A stretch of 48,722 bases of DNA from JBCCTX01 sp964468435 (GTDB lineage Bacteria; Bacteroidota; Bacteroidia; J057), in the NCBI GenBank assembly GCA_964468435.1, contig CAYXVE010000041.1:1-48722 (forward strand), given 5' to 3'. The notes under the pieces were generated by a model. That model ran no database searches and was not told the origin of the DNA. It was given only the letters and a program-made list of their open reading frames with translations. The position numbers and the translations under genes are program-made. Shown here piece by piece: positions 8,829 to 16,478 of this stretch. The stretch's first letter is position 1, and every line of letters begins with the position of its first letter.

Positions 8829-11714
8829 TTAGCCTCTATTGCAGATCTCTTTATATGCACAGTATTTACATACCTGTTCATCTTCTACCTGATCAAAGGG
8901 CTCAGAAAATAGTCTTTTCAGTAGTTCAAATAGATACTGTTCAAATTCTGCCAATACTTGTACATCTACGGGTCTGCCACCATTGATGTATTTTCTTCCT
9001 TGTTGGATCTCTCTCAATGGATAGAAAGCCATTGTTACTTCTTCATCGGGAAATCTTCTTTTATACAGCCAGCTATAAAAGTAACCCTGAAACATCTCTT
9101 TGAATTTATCCCCGGCAAAAAGCTTCTCAATTGGGATATTGGGCTTGATATCGGCCTGGCCGGTTTTGTAATCCAGCACACAGACAGTATGTTGTTGCGG
9201 TAGGAAATCTACTCGATCAAACATACCATTGAGTCGTATAGACTTTCCCTCGAGGTTTACTTGGGTTTCAAAAAAAGCCTCCTCTTCCAGAAAGGTTATT
9301 TTAAACGGGGCATACTCAGCATCGTGATTCAGGATAGCCTGTGCAAGCTCTTTCAGCGCTTCTTTGAATAGATAGTTCATTCCCTGTACTGAATTCCATT
9401 CGAGATCATTGTCAGAGAAGGCTTGTTTCAAGGCAGATTCTAGTTCTGGCTGGAGTTGTTGCACTGTAGAACTGTCTGCGATATGATCTATATCTGAATA
9501 GATATGTTCTAGGGCTTCGTGCAGAACTTTCCCAAATGTTCTGGCTTCCATATATTCTTCCAGTTTTTCGGGTTCGCGGACATTGGCGATGTATTTGAAA
9601 TAAAATCTCAGTGGACATGCCATATAAGTTGTCAATGCAGTAGCTGAAAGATAATGACTGGCAGGAGCATTATGGGATGATAAAAACTTACGTTCGAGGA
9701 TTCCCTTCACATGCTGGTCGTTGGGTATGGATATACTTCTGGGATTGTGATAGGTTAGAGGCGTATTCACGAGTTTTTCTACCAGATGTATATTGGGAAC
9801 ATCACGGAAATAATACCTGATCTGCTGAAGGAAGCGGCTTATTTCACCTGCTCCTCCTTTATCTTTGATGATTGTATTATATATAAGATGAATGTGTTTG
9901 CTTCTTTGAAGAAGCCGGAAAAAGTGATAGGCATAAATGGTATCTTTTTCTTCATAGGTAGGAAGACCAAATCCTCGCCTTAATACATAGGGTATATAAC
10001 TGTTGGAAGTACTGGTATCTGGCAGGTTTCCTTCATTGGACCCAAGAATGTAGATATGCTCAAAGTCCAACACCCTGGTTTCGAGAAATCCCATAATTTG
10101 TAAACCAGAAAGAGGTTCGCCTTCAAAAGGGATACGAGCCTTACTCATGATTTCCCTGAAAAGGCGACCAAATCCATAAAAAGTAAGCTTTGTATCGTAT
10201 TGGGAAAGGATATCCCGGAACTGATTGAATTGCCTATACAATTGAAAGATGTATTCCGCTTCCAGGTAAGCGTTACGGTTTTGACTATTCTGGATGAGAA
10301 GGTCAAAAACTTCCAGAAAATAGGATATAGCCTCCGCAGGTTTCTGTGGTGGTGTGAAAAGGAGTTTTAGAATACCTTGCTCGAGTTGTTCTTGAAGATA
10401 TGTTGCAGGTATCTGAAGCATATTTTTGTGGATGATATCTTTGCGGATTGCCTGTGTAAGTCCGGGTGATAGATTTTGTACATAGGCATTTCCCAAAACA
10501 GCCAAAACATCCCGAACATGGAACGTCTGGTTGCCGTTTTGTATCCGCATATTGCGAATGAGTTGCGCCAGACTAACAAGTAGGTGATACACAGGGGTTT
10601 GACGCAAAGGGTAACCCATGGTAATATTGAGGCGATCTATAGAAGGAGGGAGCTTATTGAGTACGGGAAACAGCAAAGTCTCATCAGCGAGGATCACGGC
10701 ATGATTGCGAAGCTGATCTCCACTCAGGTGTTCATTCTGGAGAATGTTACCCAGATAATGTGCCTGACCCGACGGAAGGGCAACTCCTTCGATAGAAATA
10801 TACTTATCATCAGAAGTCATATCCTCAATAATCAGATAGCTTTCCAGATCTTTCCATTTATGGTGATATTCCTGTATAAATTTACCAGGAAGGGAGTTGA
10901 TCAGCAGGCTTTCATCTTGGCTGGTTTGGAAATAAGCCTTATCTACATCCCAAAAGATCATAGCCTGATCGTGCTTGAGTAGATATTCGACGATCTTTTC
11001 TTCTGAATGCGAAAGCGCATTAAAACCGATAAAAACGATCTTTGAAGCGTCTACAGATAGTTTACCCGAGGTAAGTTTTTCCGAGACCCAACGGTATGCC
11101 ATACCGTCGTAGGCGATACCTTTTTCGAGTAAGGTACTTCGATATTCCTGGTATATAGTATGGAGTTTTTCCCAGATGTATAAAAATTCTTGCTGGACGC
11201 TAGAAAGCGTTTTGTGTTCATCTGCATAAATAGTTTGCCAGAATCGTTTAATGGATGAAATGCTTTCTTCGGGGAGGTTAAACTGCATTTCAATTTCCTT
11301 GAGGTCTTTGATATTTCTGAACAACTGAGCAGCATCCACCATATATTTATCCACCTCATCAAAATCTCTCAGAAGCATTTCCCCCCAATTGTAAAACTGT
11401 TCAAAGCTTTCCTCATACCCACCTTTGCGAAGGTGTTTGTCATATACCCGGTACAATTCAAAAATAAGGGGAAGGGGTTCGGGAAACTGCCATTCGGCGA
11501 GATAACGGATAAAATCCTGTATGGAAAATATCCGGGGAGCCCAAATAGTGGATTGGTAATAAGTTGAGAGTGCTTCCCTGAGAAACACACCTGCACGTCT
11601 GGTAGGTACAATCCAGTACTGTTTTTCCTGATGGGGTATTTTAGATTCAGCGAGTTTTTTGACGACCCTGTACAAAAATGAGGGTTTAGATATCGTTACC
11701 TGAGCATGTTTCAT
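8829..11714 (-). CDS. AddB-like PD-(D/E)XK nuclease/helicase-family protein
   Basis: A 961-residue protein resembling the AddB/RecB-type subunit of recombinational repair nucleases. The C-terminal quarter is a RecB-family nuclease: a first cysteine in TYMACPLRFYFKYI (about residue 700), the GKVLHEALEHIY helix, the catalytic VCVLDYKTGQ motif and the terminal cysteines 949, 952 and 958 in CKYCAYKEIC. Four cysteines arranged this way bind a 4Fe-4S cluster in AddB. The N-terminal part has PTRRAGVFLREAL-like and SNEGNLPD motifs of an inactivated UvrD-type helicase, with no Walker A, as is usual for AddB. An AddA partner is not in the window. The gene is monocistronic here; a 12-bp palindrome lies in its upstream region, shared with the divergent gene at 11864. 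Confidence 0.85.
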   Translation of the reverse strand: MKHAQVTISKPSFLYRVVKKLAESKIPHQEKQYWIVPTRRAGVFLREALSTYYQSTIWAPRIFSIQDFIRYLAEWQFPEPLPLIFELYRVYDKHLRKGGYEESFEQFYNWGEMLLRDFDEVDKYMVDAAQLFRNIKDLKEIEMQFNLPEESISSIKRFWQTIYADEHKTLSSVQQEFLYIWEKLHTIYQEYRSTLLEKGIAYDGMAYRWVSEKLTSGKLSVDASKIVFIGFNALSHSEEKIVEYLLKHDQAMIFWDVDKAYFQTSQDESLLINSLPGKFIQEYHHKWKDLESYLIIEDMTSDDKYISIEGVALPSGQAHYLGNILQNEHLSGDQLRNHAVILADETLLFPVLNKLPPSIDRLNITMGYPLRQTPVYHLLVSLAQLIRNMRIQNGNQTFHVRDVLAVLGNAYVQNLSPGLTQAIRKDIIHKNMLQIPATYLQEQLEQGILKLLFTPPQKPAEAISYFLEVFDLLIQNSQNRNAYLEAEYIFQLYRQFNQFRDILSQYDTKLTFYGFGRLFREIMSKARIPFEGEPLSGLQIMGFLETRVLDFEHIYILGSNEGNLPDTSTSNSYIPYVLRRGFGLPTYEEKDTIYAYHFFRLLQRSKHIHLIYNTIIKDKGGAGEISRFLQQIRYYFRDVPNIHLVEKLVNTPLTYHNPRSISIPNDQHVKGILERKFLSSHNAPASHYLSATALTTYMACPLRFYFKYIANVREPEKLEEYMEARTFGKVLHEALEHIYSDIDHIADSSTVQQLQPELESALKQAFSDNDLEWNSVQGMNYLFKEALKELAQAILNHDAEYAPFKITFLEEEAFFETQVNLEGKSIRLNGMFDRVDFLPQQHTVCVLDYKTGQADIKPNIPIEKLFAGDKFKEMFQGYFYSWLYKRRFPDEEVTMAFYPLREIQQGRKYINGGRPVDVQVLAEFEQYLFELLKRLFSEPFDQVEDEQVCKYCAYKEICNRG

Positions 11715-11796
11715 ATCTGAATAACTAAAAAGGTCTCATAATGAGTTTAATCATTTACATTCAAACCTATTATATTGACATTAATCAAACAAATTG

Positions 11797-11808
11797 GTCT
11801 GATCAGAC
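11797..11808. repeat. 12-bp perfect palindrome in a divergent promoter region
   Basis: GTCTGATCAGAC reads identically on both strands. It sits in the 149-base gap between the divergent AddB-like gene and the unknown gene at 11864. This is a plausible operator for one or both genes, but no regulator can be assigned. Confidence 0.35.
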
Positions 11809-11863
11809 GTCCTTTTAATAAGGATATTGTTTTTAATAATACCTTTCGGACATAAAATAATTC

Positions 11864-12484
11864 ATGAATTTAGCGGAAGTTGAGTTATCAGACAAAGAAT
11901 TGGATTTGTTGCTGGACTCAGAGATATTGCCTATGAAGCGGCAAATCTGTGAAAAGATTGATCAAATCCTGTTGAATTTAAAAGAAAGATTAAACGAGGA
12001 GGTGTTGAAAAGTGAGAAACTGCTACCAACATTTCTATGGAAACAGGGTGGAAGGATATCGAGGGGAGATAATTATAGATCTTATGCATACCGGGTATTG
12101 GATTGTCCTGCATACTTTGACCGAAAAGATTGGTTTACTTTCCGCACGGTTGTTATGTGGGGACATCACTCGGGATTCCATTTGATTCTGCATGGGAGGT
12201 TCAAGAAGGAGTATCAACGCTTACTAGTAAATATACTGAGCAAAGATTGTGAAGACTTGTTTCTGACGGTAATTGATTCTCCCTGGGAGTGGATACCAGA
12301 TTCTAAGGATCATATCAAACTGGATGGCACAGATATTGGCAGAATAGAGCAAATTATTGATAGACACCCATTTATAAAACTGAGTTACTATATTCCTTTG
12401 GAAAGGTATGCTGAGATTCCTGATATAGGGGTAGCCCAGTGGAAAAGGTGGGAGGATAAGCTTTTTCAAAAAGAAAATATATGA
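11864..12484 (+). CDS. Protein of unknown function, coupled to inorganic pyrophosphatase
   Basis: A 206-residue protein that I do not recognise. It is soluble in appearance: no signal peptide or membrane segment. The N-terminal 55 residues are acidic and helical (LSDKELDLLLDSE), and the middle is rich in aromatics (RSYAYRVLDCPAYFDRKDWFTFRTVVMWGHHSGFHLILHG), suggesting a compact alpha/beta domain. The stop codon overlaps the start of the pyrophosphatase in an ATGATGA arrangement, so the two are translationally coupled and probably work in the same cell state. Codon use is like the neighbours, which argues that it is a real gene. Confidence 0.7.
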   Translation: MNLAEVELSDKELDLLLDSEILPMKRQICEKIDQILLNLKERLNEEVLKSEKLLPTFLWKQGGRISRGDNYRSYAYRVLDCPAYFDRKDWFTFRTVVMWGHHSGFHLILHGRFKKEYQRLLVNILSKDCEDLFLTVIDSPWEWIPDSKDHIKLDGTDIGRIEQIIDRHPFIKLSYYIPLERYAEIPDIGVAQWKRWEDKLFQKENI

Positions 12485-13224
12485 TGAATAAAAACATTTT
12501 AGATAGAATGTGGGACTTGATCGGTCTGAGATATAAGTCCCACCCCTGGCACGGAGTACAGATAGGCGATCAAGCACCGGAGATAGTTACATGTTTTATC
12601 GAAATGGTGCCTACAGATACCGTCAAATATGAAATTGACAAGACAACTGGATATTTGAAGGTAGACAGACCTCAGAAGTTCTCCAATATTGTACCTGCAT
12701 TGTATGGTTTCATTCCTCAGACTTACAGCCATGACTTAGTAGCAGAGTTTTGTAGAGAACGTACTGGCAGGACAGGGATTGTGGGAGATGGAGATCCACT
12801 GGATATCTGCGTGCTGACTGAGCGTCATATCAGCCATGGTGATATTCTGGTTCAGGCTATTCCGATAGGTGGATTTAGGATGTTGGATGGTGGAGAGGCT
12901 GATGATAAAATCATCGCCATACTGAAAGGAGATCAGGTATATCAGGATTGGGAAGATATTACAGACTGTCCCTCATCACTGGTTTCCAGATTGAAGCACT
13001 ATTTCCTGACTTACAAAGAAATGCCTGGACAGGAAAAGGCTAAATGTGAAATTACACATACCTATGGAAGAGAGGAAGCTCTTGAAGTGATAAACAGAAG
13101 TATCCAGGATTACAATCATAAGTATGGCAATTTGGAGAAGAAACTCTCGATGAAGTTAATAGAGGCTATCAGTTATGGGCAGAGCTGGCAGGCTGCTATG
13201 GCTGCTGCCCAGGATGAGTTTTAG
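12481..13224 (+). CDS. ppa: Inorganic pyrophosphatase (family I)
   Basis: Hydrolyses pyrophosphate to two phosphates and so pulls biosynthetic reactions forward. The signature GDGDPLDICVL, with three metal-binding aspartates, is at about residues 100-110. Other family elements are IEMVPTDTVKYEIDKTTGYLKVDRP, with substrate-binding Lys and Glu, YGFIPQTY and DDKIIAI. At 247 residues it is longer than the 175-residue E. coli enzyme: about 40 extra residues at the N terminus and a longer C terminus. This form is common in Bacteroidota. Translation may start at the ATG at 12481, which overlaps the upstream stop, or at the next codon, 12484. A strong terminator follows 40 bases after the stop. Confidence 0.93.
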   Translation: MMNKNILDRMWDLIGLRYKSHPWHGVQIGDQAPEIVTCFIEMVPTDTVKYEIDKTTGYLKVDRPQKFSNIVPALYGFIPQTYSHDLVAEFCRERTGRTGIVGDGDPLDICVLTERHISHGDILVQAIPIGGFRMLDGGEADDKIIAILKGDQVYQDWEDITDCPSSLVSRLKHYFLTYKEMPGQEKAKCEITHTYGREEALEVINRSIQDYNHKYGNLEKKLSMKLIEAISYGQSWQAAMAAAQDEF

Positions 13225-13263
13225 CAGTAGATAAACCCTCCTGATAAGTTTGTAATTAACAAT

Positions 13264-13304
13264 AGAGGAAGTTCGGGCAGTACACCCCCGGACTTCCTCT
13301 TTTT
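13264..13304 (+). terminator. Rho-independent terminator after pyrophosphatase
   Basis: A 13-14 bp stem (13264-13277 with 13287-13300, one G-T pair) encloses a 9-base loop and is followed directly by a run of five T. It closes the 11864-13224 transcription unit. Confidence 0.9.
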
Positions 13305-13492
13305 GCTTTATAATTGAAAGGAGGGTTGACTCACTTATTTCGATAATAATTTAATATTTTAAATTTAATTTTTTATATTTCGGATAATTATTGGAATTTA
13401 CACCACAGTAATGAGCTATTGGTTTGCCGGAGCACACATACAGGTATTTATACATATAGAATAAATGCAGCATAACTAATTGAGTAGACAAT

Positions 13493-13906
13493 ATGAAAGG
13501 TAGTAAAGTCATCTTGCTTCTAGAAGACAATACTTTGGAAGTGATGAAGTTTCAGCGTGCATTTGAAAAACTTAAAATTTTAAATCCGCTTTCAGTTTGT
13601 CACGATGGCGTGGAGGGAATCGAATGGTTGAATTATCACGAAGAAGATCTTCCTGGTCTCATCGTACTGGATCTGAATATGCCTAGGATGAATGGAATTG
13701 AATTTCTGCAGCGTCTGAAGCAAAACGAAAAATATCAGCATATTCCAGTCGTAATTCTCACGACTTCCAGCAATTTGGAGGATCGAACTGCTTGTTATCA
13801 GCTGCAAGCAGCAGGATACATGGTTAAACCACTAAAATTCGGAGACTATCTCAATATAATCCATACAATTGGAGACTATTGGCAAAAGAGTCAACTACCC
13901 TACTGA
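13493..13906 (+). CDS. Single-domain response regulator (CheY-like receiver)
   Basis: A 137-residue stand-alone receiver domain. The acidic pair is in LLLEDN (residues 9-12), the phospho-acceptor Asp60 in IVLDLNMPRMNG, the conserved Thr in ILTTSS and Lys near residue 113 in VKPLKF. There is no output domain. The sequence resembles the Rcp1/phytochrome-associated branch of receivers. The next two genes encode an HPt protein and a LytTR regulator, so the three look like part of a phosphorelay whose histidine kinase is elsewhere. The upstream 268-base gap holds the preceding terminator and an AT-rich promoter region. Confidence 0.9.
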   Translation: MKGSKVILLLEDNTLEVMKFQRAFEKLKILNPLSVCHDGVEGIEWLNYHEEDLPGLIVLDLNMPRMNGIEFLQRLKQNEKYQHIPVVILTTSSNLEDRTACYQLQAAGYMVKPLKFGDYLNIIHTIGDYWQKSQLPY

Positions 13907-13937
13907 AGAACAACAAACCTGGAAAAAGTGAGAATAG

Positions 13938-14324
13938 ATGGAAGCGTTAGATATCAATATGGATTCTGATCCTATTTTTCTGAGTATAGATGATACGTAC
14001 CTCAGCGAACTTTCAGCGGGGGATAAAGCCTTGGAACTGGAAATGATGAATGTATATATTGATGAGGTTCCGGGTGAAGTAGAAAAAATCTCAGATCTTT
14101 TTCAACAAAGAGAATGGGATGGTCTTGGGATAGCCCTACATGCGATGAAATCCAAGTTGGGGATAATCGGATTCAGATCGCTTTATGCCAGAGCAGAGAC
14201 GCTGGAAGAGAGATGTAAATCGTCAAAACAGATTTCAGATCAAGAATTAAATCAATTTATCATAGTATTAAAAGCCTCAATAGATGAGGTCAATAAAGAA
14301 ATACAAAAGCGTGAAATTGTATGA
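13938..14324 (+). CDS. HPt (histidine phosphotransfer) domain protein
   Basis: A 128-residue protein consisting of an HPt four-helix domain with phospho-acceptor His68 in the motif ALHAMKSKLGIIGF (HxxKxxxGxxG). HPt proteins relay phosphate between receiver domains. It lies 31 bases after the CheY-like gene and shares an ATGA overlap with the LytTR regulator. This suggests that it transfers phosphate between the two flanking receivers, although specificity cannot be read from sequence. The leading 25 residues are acidic and probably unstructured. Confidence 0.88.
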   Translation: MEALDINMDSDPIFLSIDDTYLSELSAGDKALELEMMNVYIDEVPGEVEKISDLFQQREWDGLGIALHAMKSKLGIIGFRSLYARAETLEERCKSSKQISDQELNQFIIVLKASIDEVNKEIQKREIV

Positions 14325-15007
14325 AGTGTATCATTGTAGATGATGAAAAAATGTCTCGCCTTGCAATTCGTAAATTATGTGATGGGGTTAAATATCTGGA
14401 GAAGGTTGAAGAATTCGAAGATGCTATTCAAGCCATCCATTACATTGAAAACAATTCTGTGGATTTGGTATTCCTGGATATTCAACTCCCAGAGTTGACA
14501 GGTCTTGATCTGGTAAAATCAGTTCCATATTTGCCCATGATTATTTTTACTACCCATCATAAAGATTTTGCTTTGGAAGCATTTGAATATGATGTGGTTG
14601 ATTACTTGTTGAAACCGATTACATTTCCCCGCTTCCTGAAGGCTGTTCAGAAAGCACGCAATCAATGGGAAGCACAGCCTTCGCCTGGTAAGGCAAAGCA
14701 GGAAATATTTATCAAGGTAGATAGCCGCCTGGTCAAACTGGAGCTTGACGACATACTCTGGGTAGAAGCAAAAGGGGATTATGTGTTGTTCAAGACTGAC
14801 CAGAAGGGTTATATTGTACATTCGACGCTCAAAAATCTGGTCAACAAACTACCTACCGAAAAATTTATTAGGGTCCATCGTTCCTACATCGTCAACGTCA
14901 GTAAGATCATCGATATTGAGGATTCTACGTTGGTCATTAGAGATAAGCTGATTCCTATCAGCAGGACCAATCGCGAGAATCTGTTGAGCCGCCTGAATAT
15001 GATATAG
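14321..15007 (+). CDS. LytTR-family response regulator
   Basis: A 228-residue DNA-binding response regulator. The receiver domain spans about residues 1-118, with the acidic DDE at 7-9, phospho-acceptor Asp53 in LVFLDIQLPELTG and the conserved Lys in YLLKPI. The LytTR DNA-binding domain occupies residues 128-228 (FIKVDSRLVKLELDDILWVEA, FIRVHRSYIVN). The start codon overlaps the stop of the HPt gene, so the two are translationally coupled. Regulators of this class usually act with a membrane LytS-type kinase; none is nearby. Target genes are unknown. Confidence 0.92.
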   Translation: MKCIIVDDEKMSRLAIRKLCDGVKYLEKVEEFEDAIQAIHYIENNSVDLVFLDIQLPELTGLDLVKSVPYLPMIIFTTHHKDFALEAFEYDVVDYLLKPITFPRFLKAVQKARNQWEAQPSPGKAKQEIFIKVDSRLVKLELDDILWVEAKGDYVLFKTDQKGYIVHSTLKNLVNKLPTEKFIRVHRSYIVNVSKIIDIEDSTLVIRDKLIPISRTNRENLLSRLNMI

Positions 15008-15525
15008 TATGGTCATTGGGACAAAAGTAGTGCGACAATAATTTTTATATTTTGATCAAGATTTTTGGATGAGTAAAATTGCCGTGCTATAGTTCTTCAT
15101 CCGACAGATCATTATTTTCACTAATCCCCAACCTACCGGCAGCCCCCTATTGCGACGCACTGTCCAGTTAATGTGGGCTGGCTGGCTGGACGTTTTACAG
15201 ATTACTCAAATCTGCCCCCCTTACATGAAATGTGCAGTTGTTAAAGGGGGGCAGAATTTCGTAAAGAGAAATTTGGAGGGTAAGTACATATTAATTGCGT
15301 AATCAATGGGCAGCTGCAATGTATGCTTAAATATGTCGTACTATGCACTTTTCTTTATTGAGAGAAGTCTAGAACCTCCTGATCCCTTCTGCTAAATGTG
15401 ATTTCTCATTTAACTATATATTCTTTCCTTTAGACGTAATATCATCTCATTGCAACGAAAGTATAGTCTCCGGAGATTTTTGGCAAATTACTTTTGACCC
15501 ATTAATCAGTTAAAATTCTTCTGAA
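15008..15525. other. 518-base gap without a gene; structured elements
   Basis: No convincing open reading frame on either strand. The middle holds two inverted repeats. CTGTCCAG at 15160-15167 pairs with CTGGAC (15186-15191) and then ACAG (15197-15200). A perfect 12-bp stem follows at 15211-15255. The rest is AT-rich, with the start region of the next gene at the end. It could be a small structured RNA, a long leader or the remnant of a mobile element. Confidence 0.5.
15211..15255. repeat. Perfect 12-bp inverted repeat with 21-base loop
   Basis: TCTGCCCCCCTT (15211-15222) is the exact reverse complement of 15244-15255. It is far more GC-rich than its surroundings and is not followed by a T run, so it is not a standard terminator. 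Confidence 0.7.
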
Positions 15526-16434
15526 ATGATGTCATCTTACTTTAGTATTACACCTGGTCCTGATCCTGATATCCTTCAAAAGCTTCTCAATCGCCAAAAC
15601 TATATGGCCATATTAAGTGATGTCCCATTTGGTATTAGCCTGGCCAGAGATTTCTCTGAGTACTATTCTGTGGTTTGCATGTATGAAAAATTAGTGGATA
15701 TAGATGATCCGTTGCTATCAGGCCTGACTGCGAAGGCAATTCGTTCAGGAAGATTGAAGATTACGCAGAGCATTCAGGATCTACAGGATGCCATTTTTTA
15801 CATTGTACATGCTGATCTAAGGATAAGTGATCGAGGACATATTGACTTTGGTAAAATCGAGCATCAGACGCACATGTTAGGAAATATCCTCGGAGAGGGA
15901 GATTTTGTTATCTATGATATAAGCGCACATCCTGGTATCATCGATCAGAGATTAATTCCCATACTGGAACAACATTCAGGCATGAAGGTCAATAAAGATT
16001 TTTTTGTGGGATTCACACGTAATTTGATTCAGCCTCTTGAGTATGAGGTAAAGACCAATCTGGTATCCAAAATTATTGGTGGCAGCATGGATAAGGCAGC
16101 CCAGCTAATGGCTGATGTGTATGATGTGATCAGTTATCATGAATTAATAGTGACCCCTTCTGTCAGGCTGGCCGAATTAACTGCCTTGATATATGAGATG
16201 AGGTTCATATTGCTCAAGTCATTGTCAGATGACATAAGCATAATATCGGAGAAACTAGATATGGAAACGCTTGAAGTATTTCAAATGGGTTTTGACGAAT
16301 GGAAAGGCAATATCCATTCATTATTACTTCAACCCTATAAACCGGAGCATGATAAAAGTTTGTATAGTTACAGATTGTTAAACGAAACGCTTTCTGTCAA
16401 TTCTAAATTAGTCAATCGATTGGGCCCTCAGTAA
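15526..16434 (+). CDS. Divergent, probably inactive nucleotide-sugar dehydrogenase homologue
   Basis: The 302 residues align in order with the first two domains of UDP-glucose/GDP-mannose dehydrogenases. GRLKITQSIQDLQDAIFYIV matches the family GxLxxTxD...ADvxii segment, HIDFGKIEHQTHMLGNIL the helix after the TP loop, GDFVIYDISAHPG the STVxPG strand, HSGMKVNKDFFVGFTRNLIQP the GLxxgxDFxvgxsPERInPG region, and KIIGGSMDKAAQLMADVYDVI the vsGxtxxtaexaxxlY helix. The active residues are gone: no GxGxxG dinucleotide motif at the N terminus, no TP loop, PERI replaced by TRNL, the AExxKlxEN helix replaced by AELTALIYEMR, and no C-terminal domain or catalytic cysteine. It is 302 residues against about 430 in enzymes. 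The frame is open and codon use is normal, so it is probably expressed. A binding or regulatory pseudoenzyme is likeliest; a decaying gene is the alternative. Confidence 0.7.
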   Translation: MMSSYFSITPGPDPDILQKLLNRQNYMAILSDVPFGISLARDFSEYYSVVCMYEKLVDIDDPLLSGLTAKAIRSGRLKITQSIQDLQDAIFYIVHADLRISDRGHIDFGKIEHQTHMLGNILGEGDFVIYDISAHPGIIDQRLIPILEQHSGMKVNKDFFVGFTRNLIQPLEYEVKTNLVSKIIGGSMDKAAQLMADVYDVISYHELIVTPSVRLAELTALIYEMRFILLKSLSDDISIISEKLDMETLEVFQMGFDEWKGNIHSLLLQPYKPEHDKSLYSYRLLNETLSVNSKLVNRLGPQ

Positions 16435-16478
16435 AAATTGCAGAATATTAGGTTTTGACAAACCAGAAGGTACAAAGC

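Noticed and set aside
10584..10982. 132-codon plus-strand frame inside the AddB-like gene
   Set aside because: Shadow of the conserved minus-strand reading frame.
16451..16466. Short hairpin GGTTT/AAACC between the pseudoenzyme and pbp1A genes
   Set aside because: Only five AT-rich pairs and no T run; too weak to call a terminator.
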